Positions 41,901-53,800 of a stretch of DNA of 64,000 nt are shown here, piece after piece (position 1 is the stretch's first letter; the number at the start of each line of letters is the position of its first letter). Under the pieces are notes generated by a model, which saw only the letters and a list, made by a program, of their open reading frames with translations, had not been told where the DNA came from and ran no database searches. The DNA lies in contig JAPTJF010000005.1 in NCBI GenBank assembly GCA_029339195.1, positions 62,001-126,000 of the forward strand, written 5' to 3'. Made by a program: the position numbers and the translations under genes. The DNA comes from Micractinium sp. NFX-FRZ (lineage: Eukaryota > Chlorophyta > Trebouxiophyceae > Chlorellales > Chlorellaceae).

Positions 41901-44900
41901 AGATGTGCGAGCAGTCAGTCAATCAGCCAGGCAGGCAGGCAGGCAGCAGATGAGGCGGGAAGTCAACAGGCAGTCGAGCAGATGAGGAGAGAGAGGCGGA
42001 CAGGCAGGCCAGCACACAGAGCAGGGAGCCGTGCAGGCACCAAGGCCTGCCCAAAACACACACCTGCGTGGGCTTGCCGAGCCAGGCGCCAGCATGCATG
42101 GCCGCCAGCACAGGGTCACCTGCAGGGCAGAGCACGCACAGCATACGAGGCCAGGGTTTAGGCACACGCAAATCACAGCCCCACCCTGCATGGCCATACC
42201 TGCACGCACAAACCCGGCATCAGCTGCTCCGCCCGCCCCCCGGTGGGGTGCCAACACTGAGGGAAGAAACAGTGTGTGAATGACCTGTGGGCACGCACTG
42301 CCATGCTTGCTTTGCACTGTCCTCCTTTCCCGCCAATCCAATCCAGCTCGCTGCCTCGCGGCTGCCATGTTTTCCTCCGCCCCGCTTCCTCCTTTCCCGC
42401 CTGGCTGGAAGCTGGCACGCCAGCCGGCTCTCAGCCCCAACTGGCACCCAGGCACGCCCGAGTGCCTCGCTAGCGCACCCAGGCACGCCCGAATGCCTCG
42501 CTAGCGCACCCAGGCAGACCCCTAACATCATGACCCCCACCTGTGGCCAGGGCGCTGGAGCGGGAGGACAGCATTGCGTCGCCCGACTGCTGTGCCGCCG
42601 TCCTCTTCTTGTGGGCCAGCCGGAACATGACGTGAGTGCTCCACCACATGCTGCAGGCACACACAGGCAGGCAGGCATCACGGTAGGGATCAAAGGGTAG
42701 TTGAGGTACTGCTAATATGCCACCAGCCTGAGCAGGGCGCAGCGGCTCACCCACATGCTTGTCATGAAGGCAGGGCATCAGGTGGGCCCCCTGTCGTGCT
42801 TGCGTGCAGTCGCCATCGCACGGCACGCCACGCCTGCGATGCACACTCAAGCTGCTGCGCTGCGCTGCGCGCTGCGCTGCCAGCAAGCTGTGGGCGCCAA
42901 ACCACGCGGCTGCCTCTGTTCTGGCAAGAACAGGGTGGTTGTAGTACGAATAGTGGCTCACAGGAGGGAGGTGACGATGTAGGCGCCGCCGCTGACGTTG
43001 AGGGAGATGTTGGCGTTGGCCATGTCCTGGGGCCTGCAGGCGAGGCAAGCATGAATCAACATGTTGCTCCAAGTCAACATGGATGGCAGGGAGATGTTGA
43101 GGCATGTCCTGGGGACTGCAAACACAAGGCAGCCAACGGTCAGGGTAGAGACAACGTGCACATGAGCAGGGTACACTTGTACCTCGCAGTGGTGCTCGGA
43201 AGGGCGCCGGCTTTGAGCGAGGGGCTGGCTGGCAGGCAGGCAGGCAGGCAGGCGGACGGGCGGGCAGGGGGGTCCATGATTCCCGTATCAATCATCGGCA
43301 CCTCACCCGTAAAACCAGCATCATGCAACAGGCAAGCTCGCAAGCCAGGTAAGCCTCACCCCCAGGTTGCTCAGTCCGATGAGGGACACAGGCTCGCAAA
43401 CCACTAAACTCATGCGTACCAGAGCCACGCATCACAGCCATGGGACATGTTGAGACCACAAGACCACAAGCCAGCGCAGGCCCATCCCCAGGTTGTAGAG
43501 TACAATGAGGGACACAGGCTCATCGCCACCAACTCATCCTTAAAACTCGCATCAAACGATGGTCAAGACCATAAGCCAGCACAAGCTCACCCCAGGTTGT
43601 AGAGGATGATGAGGGACACAGGCTCTCCAATCACCAGAGGCATGGTGGCGTAGAACAGCCACAGCATCTTGCGCCTGCGGAGGGGGGCAGGCAGGAGAGA
43701 GGGGGGTGTCCGCCAAGAGCGGGGATTGTGAGTTCGTCCTGGCCAACCTCTTGCAACTCTGCCACTGCGATCTATGTGACAGGCCCTCCTGAGCCTCACG
43801 GCATGATGTGGCTGTGAGGTGGGCGGGCAGGGGGGTGAGGTAGGCGGAAAGGGTGAGGCGGGGTGGGGCGAAGCGAGAGCAGCGGGCCAGAGCACGGGCG
43901 ATGCAGGGCGGGGCGTGACGCGGCAAAACAAATGTGCTGTGGTCACTGCGGCACACCATTGGCCTCGCAGCTGCATGGCAATGGCACGGCGCGGGTGCCA
44001 GCCACCGCCCATCACACCTCAGCCAGCACCCCGCCGCCCAACCCACGTGGAGCCGCCGGGCGGGGTCTTGATGACCAACTTGACAGCCAGCCAGATGGCA
44101 AACACGCCGATGAAGAAGCCGCAGAGGGAGACCACCAGGAGGGGGACGTAGGGGTGCCCCCCCCGCTTCTCAACGCTCACATCCACGCCAATCGCCGACA
44201 GCACAACCTGGGCAAGGGGAGGGGAAGTGGGGAGGGGAACGGGGCATGGAAAGGGCAGCGCAGCTTGCGTGCGTGCTTTCAACACCCCCCGGGGGCGGGA
44301 AGGTGCGAGGTCAGGTACGGCAGGGCAGCGGGCAGGGCGGGCGGAGGGCCCAGGTTGCGGGCGAGGCGGCAGTAGTGCGGGCGCGGCCCTCCGCACAGTG
44401 GGGTGGGCAGGCCTAGCCGCTTGCAGGACGGTGCAGGCCCGCCTGCCAAACAGCCCAAGTTATGTGATGTGATGTGCTGATCAGCCTTGGCTGGGCCCCA
44501 GCCAGACCAGACTGCCGCCAGCTCTCAACAAGCCACAAGGCGGCCCTTTGAACTCACCATCAGCATGCCGTTGATTTTGAGGAGGGTGACGTAGGCGTTG
44601 CGCTGCAGCGCCACACGCATCCTGCAATACAGCAGGGGCGGTACAGGGCAGCAGGCGGCTTCTGTCGGAGCGGCGGCGGCACGTTGCTGAAGGGGGTGAG
44701 GCGGAGGCAGGCGGGAAGCGGAGCGGGGGTGGCACCACACCATGTGGGGCAGGAGTCCTGATACGCTCCTGTCTGGTGCGCACCAGCTGTCCACACCTGG
44801 CCGGAGCTATTTCAAGCCGTTGCTTCCTCCCCCTGCTACAGTGCCGCGGCTGCAATCCATGCACCTGCTAACGCCTGCCCCCAACACAACACATTAAGCG

Positions 44901-47143
44901 ACTGCCCAGCCTCACTTCTTGTCGGCGTTCTTCTCTCTGAAATCCACTCCCAGCTTGCCATACAGGCGCCAGCCAAACTCGCGCCACGCCAGCGTTGCCA
45001 CCACCTGGAGGGGGGGACAGGCATGGGCCCAGCGGGTGCGCAAGCAGGCCTCTGCTTGCATGCACCGGCTGTGAAGCGCCTCGTGCCGGCAGCCCCTGGC
45101 AGCGGCAGAGGCTGGAAACAGCGCCGGACGCACGCAGGTGCATCCGCTACTTATGGACCCTGGGAGGCGGCTCGGTGCAGCGCCGCACGTGGCAGGGAGG
45201 CCCGCCTCCGGTGGGCAGCAGGAGGAAGCAGCGGCGCTGCATCCACAATGCACTTGAACTGGCAGGCCCCCACGGCCGTGCACCACGCTCTGCCCAACCA
45301 ACCACCACTACACTGACAAGCATGACCACAGCAGCTTCTCCCCAGCCCCCGCCCCCACTCCCCGCTCACAATGTAGACACACTGGCAGACCCCCATGGCG
45401 GTGCACCAGGCAATCGTGAACGACTGCTGCCGCGAGTCCTGGGCCGCAAACCACATGACGCGTGCAAGCACCAGCGTGTCTGCGGGAGGGCAGGGCAGGG
45501 ACGGGGCAGGCGCGGGTGACAGCCACTGCTGAGTGCTGTCCTGGGCAGCAAGGCACAACCGTCTCATTTACAACGCTTATCACACACAGCCGAACAAAGG
45601 ATGGTAAATACAACAATTATGCCAAATTCAACAAGCGGGTGCTCATGGCCAGCTCCAGCGTGTTCTCATGATGTGTTAAAAGTGCCACCCAGGTTTAAGA
45701 AAAAGTGCTCACCCATGATGATACTGGTGGCCAGCTCCAGCGTGTTTTCATACACAATCGCGTCCGCCACGGTGTAGAGCACAAAGACGGCGGAGATCTG
45801 CAGGCAGTGAATGTGTGAGGCGGAGCAAGGTCAGCGCGCACGGTGCTGAAAATTATGCATGCATCAATTGCCTCGAGGGGGGCACCAGCGCACCGGAGAT
45901 CATCCGGCAAAGGCGAACCGGGGTGGCATGCGCCTGCTCCTCCTGCTCTTGCTGCTGCTGCCGCTGCTGCTGCCGCTGCTGCTACTCATGTGGCCCCATG
46001 CGTCACCGGTTGCCTGCCAAACCAAGCCAAGTTCAGGCAGCAGGGCCGGACAGGCCCAGATCCACACTTCAATAGCTTTAATGCACCACACCCCTGATGG
46101 CAGTGCGACCCTCCTGAGTTGCGTCTCGGCAGCGCACCAACCCACAACCAACCAGAAACAGGCCCACCCCATATTCTCACTTCATTGCTGTGTGGTGATG
46201 TGGACCTTCTCGTTCCCCCATGGCATCAACTGGCAGCCAAGACACAGCAATGCCATACCAGGTGTTGAGGTGTCTAACACACATGGTATGGAAACTCACC
46301 ACAATGGTGATGGTGATGTGCACCTCCTCGTCCACGTCCGGCAGCGTCAGGCTCACCGAGGCATACACCACAGAGAGCACAAAGTTGACGACTGCAAAAG
46401 GCAGGGGACGGTTGGTGGGGGCGGATGCGGAGGTGAAGAGCAAGACATGAACACAAGGCGTGCACCACGAGCACCAGCGGCGACACATGGTGGAATAGCA
46501 GGCAGGGGACCGATAGAGTGGGGTTGAGAGCCGGGAGGGCGCAGAGAACGCGAGGTCACGGGCAGCAAGGGCACCGCTGGCAGCTCAGCGGGAGCAGGAC
46601 ACAGCAGCAGCCAGCACGGACAGAGTATGGCCACGAGACAGCTGCTGCCGGGCTGCCGCAGCAGGCCCCAGCAGCATGCCGCTTGGCACAGGCAACAGTG
46701 CCTGGGCTCCAGCTGCTCGCATGAGAACACACCTGCCCCCAGCACAACGCACCTGCCACCAACAGGGTCGCCTTGCAGGCGGTGGGCAGGCCAAACCATA
46801 TGTAGTTGGCCGACCTCCAGGCATCCTGTGCCCGCTCCTTGAAAGTCGGGGGCGGCGGGCCTGCCGCCGCAGCCGCCGCTGCTTGGGTGGCAGTGACTAC
46901 GCTGAGCCCGCTGCCGCTGTACGTCAGCTGTATCGCCGCTGCCTCGCCTGTGGCGGGCCGTTTGCCCAACTCCATCTGGCCGAGCGGCTCCTCCTCTGAC
47001 ACTGATTTGAGGTGGGGGCCGGGCAGGGAGGCCGCGTGTTCAAAGGGCGAGGCGGGCTTGGGCGGGGTGCCGCCAGCGGCGACGCTGCCGTTGCCTCCCG
47101 CGCCGCCGACCGGGGCCGCTGCCGCCGGGCTTCCACCTGGCGC
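34763..47143 (-). CDS. Multi-pass membrane protein with PH-like segment, AAQYM repeats and TKL-type protein kinase domain
   Basis: Twenty-six exons from 47143 down to 34763 sum to 4254 nt (1417 residues), all phases closing: 47143-46753, 46391-46300, 45797-45713, 45479-45370, 45004-44916, 44621-44558, 44207-44047, 43674-43591, 43033-42962, 42650-42541, 42256-42200, 42119-42064, 41756-41686, 41486-41383, 41140-39362, 39070-38996, 38821-38733, 38420-38371, 38025-37972, 37563-37486, 37218-37156, 36563-36499, 36110-35988, 35663-35548, 35297-35198, 34878-34763. Order: disordered N-terminus; about 7-9 hydrophobic helices (about 110-400); a PH-like segment (about 455-535, RFFQLSHDGSTLRWGWNK ... YAWRRGLAHLL); a 590-residue low-complexity linker with five AAQYM repeats; a complete kinase domain. 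Kinase motifs are GAGAEG (1132-1137), VAVK (Lys1152), HRDLKPAN (1239-1246), DFG (1259-1261) and SAPEL. I infer receptor-like signalling to Ser/Thr or Tyr targets. The last intron but one uses a GC donor. An in-frame upstream Met (47206) exists. Confidence 0.85.
35949..35984. repeat. (GGCA)9 repeat abutting a kinase donor site
   Basis: Nine CAGG/GGCA units directly follow the donor of exon 36110-35988 in transcript sense (GTGTGCC then (TGCC)n). Confidence 0.9.
36648..36780 (-). repeat. Two decayed copies of the 5' edge of kinase exon 22
   Basis: CCCACAAAG(G/A)(T/C)GT(C/T)GCT recurs at about 36652 and 36766 against CCCACAAAGATGTTGCTGCA at 36550-36569. Spacings are about 102 and 114 bp. The first copy keeps a CTGCA acceptor. 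Confidence 0.75.
36987..37077. repeat. (CTGC)n-rich tract
   Basis: Interrupted TGCC/CTGC tetramers over 90 bp in the intron carrying the preceding copies. Confidence 0.85.
37664..37790 (-). repeat. Copies of the 5' edge of kinase exon 20
   Basis: GCAGCAGCGCATCCAGCGTG then CCCCTGCA(C/T)CCC(A/G)GACGAAAGCAAAGGGCAG appears at 37543 (real exon) and 37664, offset 121 bp and nearly identical. A weaker third copy (GCGCACCCAGCATGTCCCTG) is at about 37768. Confidence 0.9.
39680..40270 (-). repeat. Five coding repeats of an AAQYM motif
   Basis: Within kinase exon 41140-39362 the peptide reads, in order: SGIAAQYVAAMQAA, ADVAAQYMAAIAGA, AGIAAQYMAAMAAA, ADLAAQYMGAMAAA and ADLAAQYMGAMAAA, each preceded by Asp/Ser-rich residues and separated by Gly/Ala/Gln/Pro spacers. 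The two last copies are nearly identical at DNA level (39723 and 39816 regions). Confidence 0.9.
41833..41862 (-). repeat. Copy of the 5' edge of kinase exon 13
   Basis: ATCTTGTCGGGGCTCCTCTG then CAG matches ATCTTGTTGGGGCTCCTCTGCAG at 41740-41762, offset about 94 bp, acceptor intact. Confidence 0.85.
43075..43120 (-). repeat. Copy of the 5' edge of kinase exon 9
   Basis: GGGAGATGTTGAGG then CATGTCCTGGGGACTGCA resembles GGGAGATGTTGGCG ... CATGTCCTGGGGCCTGCA at 43006-43037. Confidence 0.75.
43330..43640 (-). repeat. Two intronic copies plus the real 3' edge of kinase exon 8, about 110 bp apart
   Basis: CCCAGGTTG(C/T).. followed by GATGAGGGACACAGGCTC or AATGAGGGACACAGGCTC occurs near 43363, 43486 and 43590 (the real one). 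The upstream parts (AAGCCAGC(G/A)CA, CACAAG) are also repeated, so whole junction segments were duplicated. Confidence 0.88.
45243..45290 (-). repeat. Copy of the 3' edge of kinase exon 4
   Basis: CACAATG(C/T)A..AC..ACTGGCAG(G/A)CCCCCA(C/T)GGC(C/G)GTGCACCA is shared between 45245 and 45368, offset about 125 bp. A separate copy of the 5' part (GTCCTGGGCAGCAAGGCACA) lies at about 45537. Confidence 0.8.
45640..45668 (-). repeat. Copy of the 3' edge of kinase exon 3
   Basis: GGCCAGCTCCAGCGTGTT then CTCAT matches GGCCAGCTCCAGCGTGTTTTCAT at 45731-45753. Confidence 0.85.
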
Positions 47144-48296
47144 CATGATGCTGCACTTTTGCTGCTTGAAGCTGTGGGAGGGAGCACGGATGGGGGCGCC
47201 AGGCACTGGTTGTGCACAGCTTCAAGCGGCAGCCTCAACACAGCGCTCGCTGCCGTCGCCAGGCGGTGCTTTGGCAGCTTTGCAGCCGCGTGCGTTGGCT
47301 GGCGCGGCCAGCTGCTCCTGCTACTGCGTTCCAATGCCGTCAACGAGAGCTGAACGCGCCCAGACGCGGGGCGGGAGGCTGTAGCCGGGCGAGCGTGCCG
47401 AAGAAGCTTGCGGGAGTCATAGCCTCCCGGCTGTCAGGTCTGCTGTGTACATGTCGGAATGTCAGAAACGCGAAGACGCGCCTGCAGGGTGTTTGGGACT
47501 ATGCTGTGAATGCTGCCAAGGCCAGGTGGCGTGCACCTCACATCGAGCTCTCCTGCAGCCCTACAGCCTGCCTCCGCCCTGCCCTGCTCCCAGGCCAGCA
47601 AACAGCGCGCACTTCTGGATTACCGCTGTCTTGGTTGTTGGCGCTTGCTAAGGTGTGTGGGCCGCTGTGCTTGCTTGCCCATCGGTGTTTTGCGTGTGCT
47701 GCACTGGAAGCTCGCATTCAACAGCCTGTGCTAGGCCCTGGCGGTTCATGACTTGAGTGCGGCTGGCGACGCTCCTGGCAGCCTAGGGGCATTAAAAGGT
47801 GGCGACGTATGCCTTGCCTGTCGATGCACGCCCTGCAAGTGGCGCGCCCACCCTCCTGCGCCTGCCCTACTATTCGACTCCCGCCCGCTGTTACTGCGAG
47901 CCCCGGCTGCCCACCCAGCATCTCTTCTTCTGCCCTTCTCCATCGTGATGCAACTTTTGAATCGGCGGCTGCCGCAGTACTGCTGCCAGCCGCCCGCCGC
48001 CGCCGCCGCCACGCCCACCGCCTTTGCCGCCACGCCCACCGCCTTTGACGCCCCCCATCCACCCCCTGCTGCACTGCCCCCCTGCTGCTTACACTGCGGA
48101 TTGCAGAGCTTGGCAGCCCATCCGTCTGGAAACAGTGGCGGCGGCAGCGGGGCCTCCTGGAATCCCACAGCACAGCCACGCCAGCACGCAGCAGCAGGCG
48201 GTCCGGGAGCCAGTGCGGTAGTGCGCGGGCAGCCAGCCAGTCGGCGGCGTGCGCATACCACTTGCTGCGTCCAGCACCCAGCAAGCAGCACCCAGC
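47144..48296. other. Divergent promoter interval, kinase (-) and Mpv17-like gene (+)
   Basis: About 1.15 kb between start codons. No gene was recognised; open frames run through because of GC content. It contains an 18-21 bp duplication (CCACGCCCACCGCCTTTG at 48009 and 48030). Confidence 0.55.
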
Positions 48297-50067
48297 ATGG
48301 TGCAGGTCGTGCAGGTCGGGCGCATGCTGCTGTCCCCCTTCACCTCGGCTGCCTCGTGGTACAACCGCACCGCCCAGAGCAACCCCTTCACTGTGGGAGT
48401 GCTCACCACGGGTATCAAGACCAGCGCTGCCGATGTGTTTGCACAAAAGGTGATGAACGGCACGACCGGTGCTGCCCTGCCCTGCCCTGCCTGTCCGTCC
48501 AGTACTTCAGCAGACGGGGTGTCATGGGTGCTCTGCGCAGCACCACAGTGGCTGCCTGCACAGCCAGCACGGCCTCGTGCCGCGTTCAGCAATTGCCTGG
48601 GCAGCGGTGTGGTTGACACGCGGGCGTGGTGGTGGAAGCAGCAACTGCAGCATCACCCAATGGTCGCAGCTGTGTGCAGCCCTGCAAGGGCCGCACCATT
48701 GCTGTTATAAATTGTATGCCCCTGTTCCATGCCCGCGTCAGGTGGTGGAGGGACGGGAGGACTTTGACTGGACGCGGCATGCGGCGTTCTGCGCCTTTGG
48801 CTTTGGCTACCTGGGCGGCTTCCAGTACTGGCTGTACAACGTCAAGTTCACGCAGTGGTGCGGCCAGCTGACCAAGACGTTTGGCCACAAGGCGACAGCA
48901 CCCATCAAGACGTTCATCGACCAGGCAAGCGCACTGGGGGCGGGCGTGGGAAGCGTGTGCACCTGCAGGGGCGGGTGGCCGGATGTGCGGGTGGCTAGCC
49001 TGGCTGACGGCTACCTCCTCCTGAGCCGTTCAAGGCATTCATCAATCGGGCATGCCGTTCACCTGCCTCTCCCCCCTTGCTCCGTCCCTTGCTGCAGGGC
49101 ATCCACCACCCTTTCATTTACTTCCCCTCATTTTTCGCCATCAAGGCCGCCGTCAGCGGGCAGCCCCTGAGCTCTGCAGCCGACAAGTACCGCACCGAGA
49201 TTTGGGACAGCCTCAAGGCGCTGTGGATGGTCTGGGTGCCAGCGCAGGTGCGGCGGTGGTGGTCACTGGTGCTGTGTAAGGCTGAGGTATGCAGTACCGG
49301 ACTGAGATTTGGGACAGCCTCTGAGGTGCCGGCGCAGGTGGGGGCTGCAGCTGAAACGAGGCAGGAGGGCTGTTGAGGGCGCTCCTGTTTCAGCTGAGCG
49401 ATGCCCGTGCTGGCCATGCCAACCAGTGCACGAGCCGGCCTGTGGCGCCAGGCAGCAGTGTGCGCAAGCAGTTGTGGCAGCGCGTGCTGCCTTGGCTGCC
49501 TGTCGCCGCTTGCGCCGAAGCCAGTTGTTTGCTGCCCTCTTTCGTCGCACCCTGCCGGCAAGGACACTCCCACACATACGCAGCTCACCCATCCTCCCAC
49601 GGCCCCTCTCTCTGTGCCTGCAGTTTGTGAACTTTGCGTTTGTGCCTCGCCACCTGCGCATCCCCTACGTCGCCGCCGTCTCCTTTGGTTGGACCGTCAT
49701 CCTGAGCGTGATGCAGGGCAAGTTTGATGCAGCCATTGCGCAGCGGCAGCAGGTGGTGACAGGTGGCAGCGCAGTGGCGGCAGCGCTGGCGGCGGGCGGC
49801 GAGGCAGCGAGCGTGGCGGCGGGCGCAGGTACCGCCGGCGTGGTGCAGCCCCCGTCCCCCACCCCGCCCTCCCTGCTGCCTGCGGCCGCGGCGGCGGTTG
49901 TGCAGCAGGAGGCGGCGGCAGCAGCGGGCTCTGCCACGGCCACTGCATCAGCAGCCAGCAGCGGGGCCTCTCCGCAGCCGGTGCATGGGCTGCCGCAGTC
50001 GCCCCTGGTGGCGGCAGCGGTGGCAGAGGCGCCGCCGCAGCGGGGGACGGCGGTCGAGGAGGCCTGA
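48297..50067 (+). CDS. Mpv17/PMP22-family organelle membrane protein
   Basis: Four exons (48297-48449, 48742-48924, 49098-49247, 49624-50067) give 309 residues, phase 0 throughout. The family signature is present: NPFTVGVLTTGIKTSAADVF (start of helix 1), FDWTRHAAFCAFGFGYLGGF, and LWMVWVPAQFVNFAFVPRHL followed by the final helix around SFGWTVILS. Mpv17/PMP22 proteins are four-helix inner-membrane proteins of mitochondria, peroxisomes or plastids, thought to form channels or maintain metabolite balance. The last 110 residues are an Ala/Gly/Val/Pro/Gln-rich tail not typical of the family, still in the same open frame. Intron 2 uses a GC donor (CAG|GCAAGC at 48925). Intron 3 holds a copy of the exon 3 end. 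A Met at 48249 in frame would add 16 residues. Confidence 0.88.
49287..49340 (+). repeat. Internally deleted copy of the 3' edge of Mpv17-like exon 3
   Basis: AGTACCG(G/C)AC(T/C)GAGATTTGGGACAGCCT and then GGTGCC(G/A)GCGCAGGTG match 49188-49250, but about 25 nt between the two blocks is missing in the copy. The offset is about 100 bp and the donor is intact. Confidence 0.88.
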
Positions 50068-50897
50068 TGCAGGCGCCCTCCCCTATCCCCTGCTTTTGAC
50101 CCTGCACCCTGCACTTTTGTGTGTGCTCGCTTCCTGCTCAACCCTTTCCCCCGAATGCTCTTGCTGCTAGTTTGCTCCTCACGGATCGCTCCGCAACCCG
50201 CCGCCCGATTTTTCCCAGCCCTGCCGCCGCCGTGCGAGCGCTCCGTGCCAGCCCTCCTGGACTGGAGACCAGCGTGCGCCATTGCTGGCTGTGTACACTA
50301 GACCGATGCTTGACTGCTTAGATGCTATAGATGCTCCTGACCTCTTTTTGACACTCCTGCTGGGCTGGCTGTTCTACCACCAGCACCCACCAGCTGCTGT
50401 TTCAAGCGCCTCACTTGCGGCGCCAGCATGCACGCTGCGCCCGACCGCTCCTTGCTTTGGCACTTACTTTCATTCCCTGCGCGCCGCTTCCTCCTGCTCG
50501 TTGCTGTGCTGACTGGCCCCTTTCCCCGTGCGTGCGTTGACCGCCTGCCGAGCCCCGACCCCCTGCCTGATGAGCACTTCCTCCTTATGTTAAAGCAAAA
50601 CTGCAATGATCCCAGTGTAAGAGAACGACGCCAATCATGCATAGCAGAAACAACTTGTGGAACTTGATATCCCCTGCTGGGTTTGAATGGAGTCGGCCTT
50701 CTGAGGTGGCGAGCACAGCAGCAGCATAGCACCGCACAATAGTGGTCAACAGCCTGCCATGCCGCGCATCTGCCTCTCACACACATGTCCTGCGTTTGCG
50801 AGCGCAGGGAGCCCGGTTTTGCTGAACGGCCTCGCGAGTAGTGGAGGACCGAACTCCACCGACGCAGAGCACCCGCCCGGTCCGGCGCCGCACCGCA
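50068..50897. other. Interval Mpv17-like gene to esterase B
   Basis: About 830 bp. It holds the Mpv17-like 3' UTR with a possible TGTAA signal at 50616-50620, and the 5' flank of esterase B. No other gene seen. Confidence 0.55.
50616..50620 (+). terminator. TGTAA poly(A) signal, Mpv17-like gene
   Basis: TGTAA about 550 nt after the stop at 50067; position only. Confidence 0.35.
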
Positions 50898-53800
50898 ATG
50901 CGTTGCATATGGGGCGAAGACATCCGCTGTGCGGGGCCCTCTCAAAGCGCGCCACCCTCGACTGGAAATCGCCGCCGCCCCCGCCAACCTGTGGTGTTTG
51001 CCGCTCAGGCCCTCCTCCTGTTGGCACTGGCCGGGCGCACCTGGGCTGCCTCCGCCAAAGCCATGTTTGCGGGACGCGTGTGGCCCGCAACAGAGGAGGT
51101 AGCCGAGCTGCCGCAGGTGGGGCCATATGCCCAGCGCTGCCGGCAGTCTGGTGAGCTGGCATGGGCGTGGGCACTGCCCTCTGGGGGAAGGCCGGCGCAT
51201 GCTTCCCTCCCACCGGCCCCCGCACTATCACTGCCTTCACCCTTTCTGTCCCCGTGCATGCCTCCCTGCCCATCTATTGCCCACCAGCTGATGACGTGGA
51301 GTGCCAGCTCAGCAAGCTTTGCCTTCACCGGCGCCTCCTGCGTGGCGGTGTTGCTCAACGGCAGCCTGGAGGCGCTACCAGCGGCGGACCGGCTGCACCT
51401 CCATGAGATGACCGGCTTCCCCTTTACGGTTTTCCAGGTACCCTGTCCGGTACAGAGCAGGCCTAGAGGGGCCCTGTGGCGGCGCTGTGGGATCAGCTCT
51501 GCTCCCGCCTGTGGCATTGTGGTCTTGCTCCACCCTTTACACCCACCCCCTGTCACCACCCTGCCCCCACCCTGCGCACCCACCCGCCAGCTCCAAACTA
51601 TCACATACAGGCTAGATCATGCATCTACCTGCCTTGGCTTGCAGTTTGACCTGGATGGAGAGAAGAAGGGCACGGGCACCACCAGCAGCTCAGAGCCCAT
51701 CCTAAATTTTACACTGGATGGCCTGTCAGAGGGTGAGCATCCGGGCGGGGCCTCGCTGGCGTGCTCCGTCCCACACCAGCCTGTGCTTGCACGGCGGTAC
51801 CTTCATTGTCCTGCCACTTGCAACTCAGCTGCGTGTTGAGGCCGAAACGCTCGCTGTACTGGCCGCACCCTTGCTGTGTGTGGCGGCACTCTTCCGCCCC
51901 GCTGTCCATAGCACCAAAGCCTCGCCTTGCCCTGCTCAGCCCCACTGGCTCCCCTCCCTCCCGTGCCGGCAGGGCAGCACACGCTCACGGTGACCAAGCT
52001 GACTCAGGCGCACTTTGGGGCGGCCTGGCTGCAGAGCATCAGCCTGGGGGCGGGCGGACGGCTGCTGGCGCCGCCGCAGTCGCCGGGCCAGCGCAGCGGC
52101 AGGCGCATGCTCTTCATTGGCGACTCCCTCACGTGAGGCACCCTTCCCTGTTCTAGGTTGACTTGGCTTGGCTTGGGGCTTGGCGTGCTTGTCTGAGGGA
52201 GCGTGCTAAAAGGCAGCGGCTTGCCATCCGCAGTGCCCGCTGCGGAAAGGCTGTGAAACAAACCTTCCCGCCGCCGCAGGCTTGGGGAAATGACGTCATG
52301 ACGTAGCCAGGGACTGTGCGCCTGGCGTGCCCTTTTGGCTCCCATCCCACTGACTCCCACCCTGCCGCCCACCCAATGCGCCGCTCCCTGACCCTCCCCT
52401 TCACCTGCAGGGTGGGCACCGGCAACGTCGGCGGCGCAGGCTGTGCTCGCTACAAATTGACCGACACTGACTCCCTCCGGGCGTTTGGGCCCCTCACAGC
52501 GCGGCACTACAACGCTGACTGGCAGCTGGTCGCCTGGGGGGGCGCAGGGCTGAACCTGCACACACAGATGTGAGTTCCAGTGTCAAGGAAAAGGAACTAC
52601 CATGTGGATGTGCCAATGTGATGCACTGCAGGGGTGGGGCCGAGCTGCTGCCCGCCGCGGCGTGCACAGTGCAGGGCAGCTGCTAGCGGAAATGCCTGCT
52701 TATCTGCATGCCTGATTGGGAAGTGTGCATGGTGTCTGTCTGACGTATTGCCCCGCCGGGCTGCACAGCCAGGAGTGTCCCGGCCCATGCGCCTGCTCGG
52801 TGCCCTCCCTTCAGCACCCCATCCTCCCTCTCCTGGCTCCCCGCACCACCTACCGCCACTGCCTCAATCCCCTGTGCTCCCCCAGCAGATCCCGGAGCGA
52901 GTGGACTGAGGAGAGGCGGCGGGAGGCGTACCCAATCATGCGGGACCTCTGGACAAGGGCAGACGCCCTGAACAGCGGTTCGACCTATCCGCTGGACAGC
53001 TGGGTGCCACAGGTGTGTGGCTGCACTGGGGGGGAGGGGCACAGCGCAGCGCAGCACAGGGGGCCAACACAGGCGGAGCGCTGCACAGCGGCGCAGGGCA
53101 GCACCGCGTCGCATTGCAGGGCAACACAGAGGTGCACAACGTTGCATTGCCAGGGCAACAAGCAGGGAAGTGGAATCGAGGGAGGCAGCAGGGGTGTGTT
53201 GACTGCAGTGCCTGGTGCACACAACAGCACCCGGCTCTGCAGCATGTCATGCCCAACTGCCTGCTCACCCTCCCCTGCCCCTGCCCCTCCCCTGCCCCGT
53301 TACTCTGTCCACCCCGCCCCTGCCCCCTGTGCCAGGTGGTGGTCATGGCAGCAGGGATCAACGACTTCCCAAAATACTCGATATCACCCAAGGGCCAGGT
53401 GCAGCCAAACCCAAATGCGGCGCCCACGCTGCAGCGCTGGGCCGACGGCTACGAAGCTTTCATTCAAGAGGTGAGGTGAGGGAGAGGCGGGCCTCAGGAC
53501 CTCATATCCTCAGGAAAAGGGGCAACTGGCGGGCTGCAAGGCAGGGGGGAGGCAGGAACGTTCCGTCTTGTGCAGGCAGATGGCTGATCTATGTTGAGAT
53601 TGCTCTGGCCAGCCATGCATGCTTGGTGCTGCTTGGCTGACCGTTGTGCCCGTCAGCCTGCCCCCCTGCGTGCCCGCCCACAGATTCGCAGCGCTTACCC
53701 AGAGGCAGCCATCATTAATATGGTGAGCGGGCGCGGGCTGGTGAGGGTAAAGTTGGCGTGCACGGCCACAGGGCGTTGCAGCCTCCCTCTTGCCCCCGCG

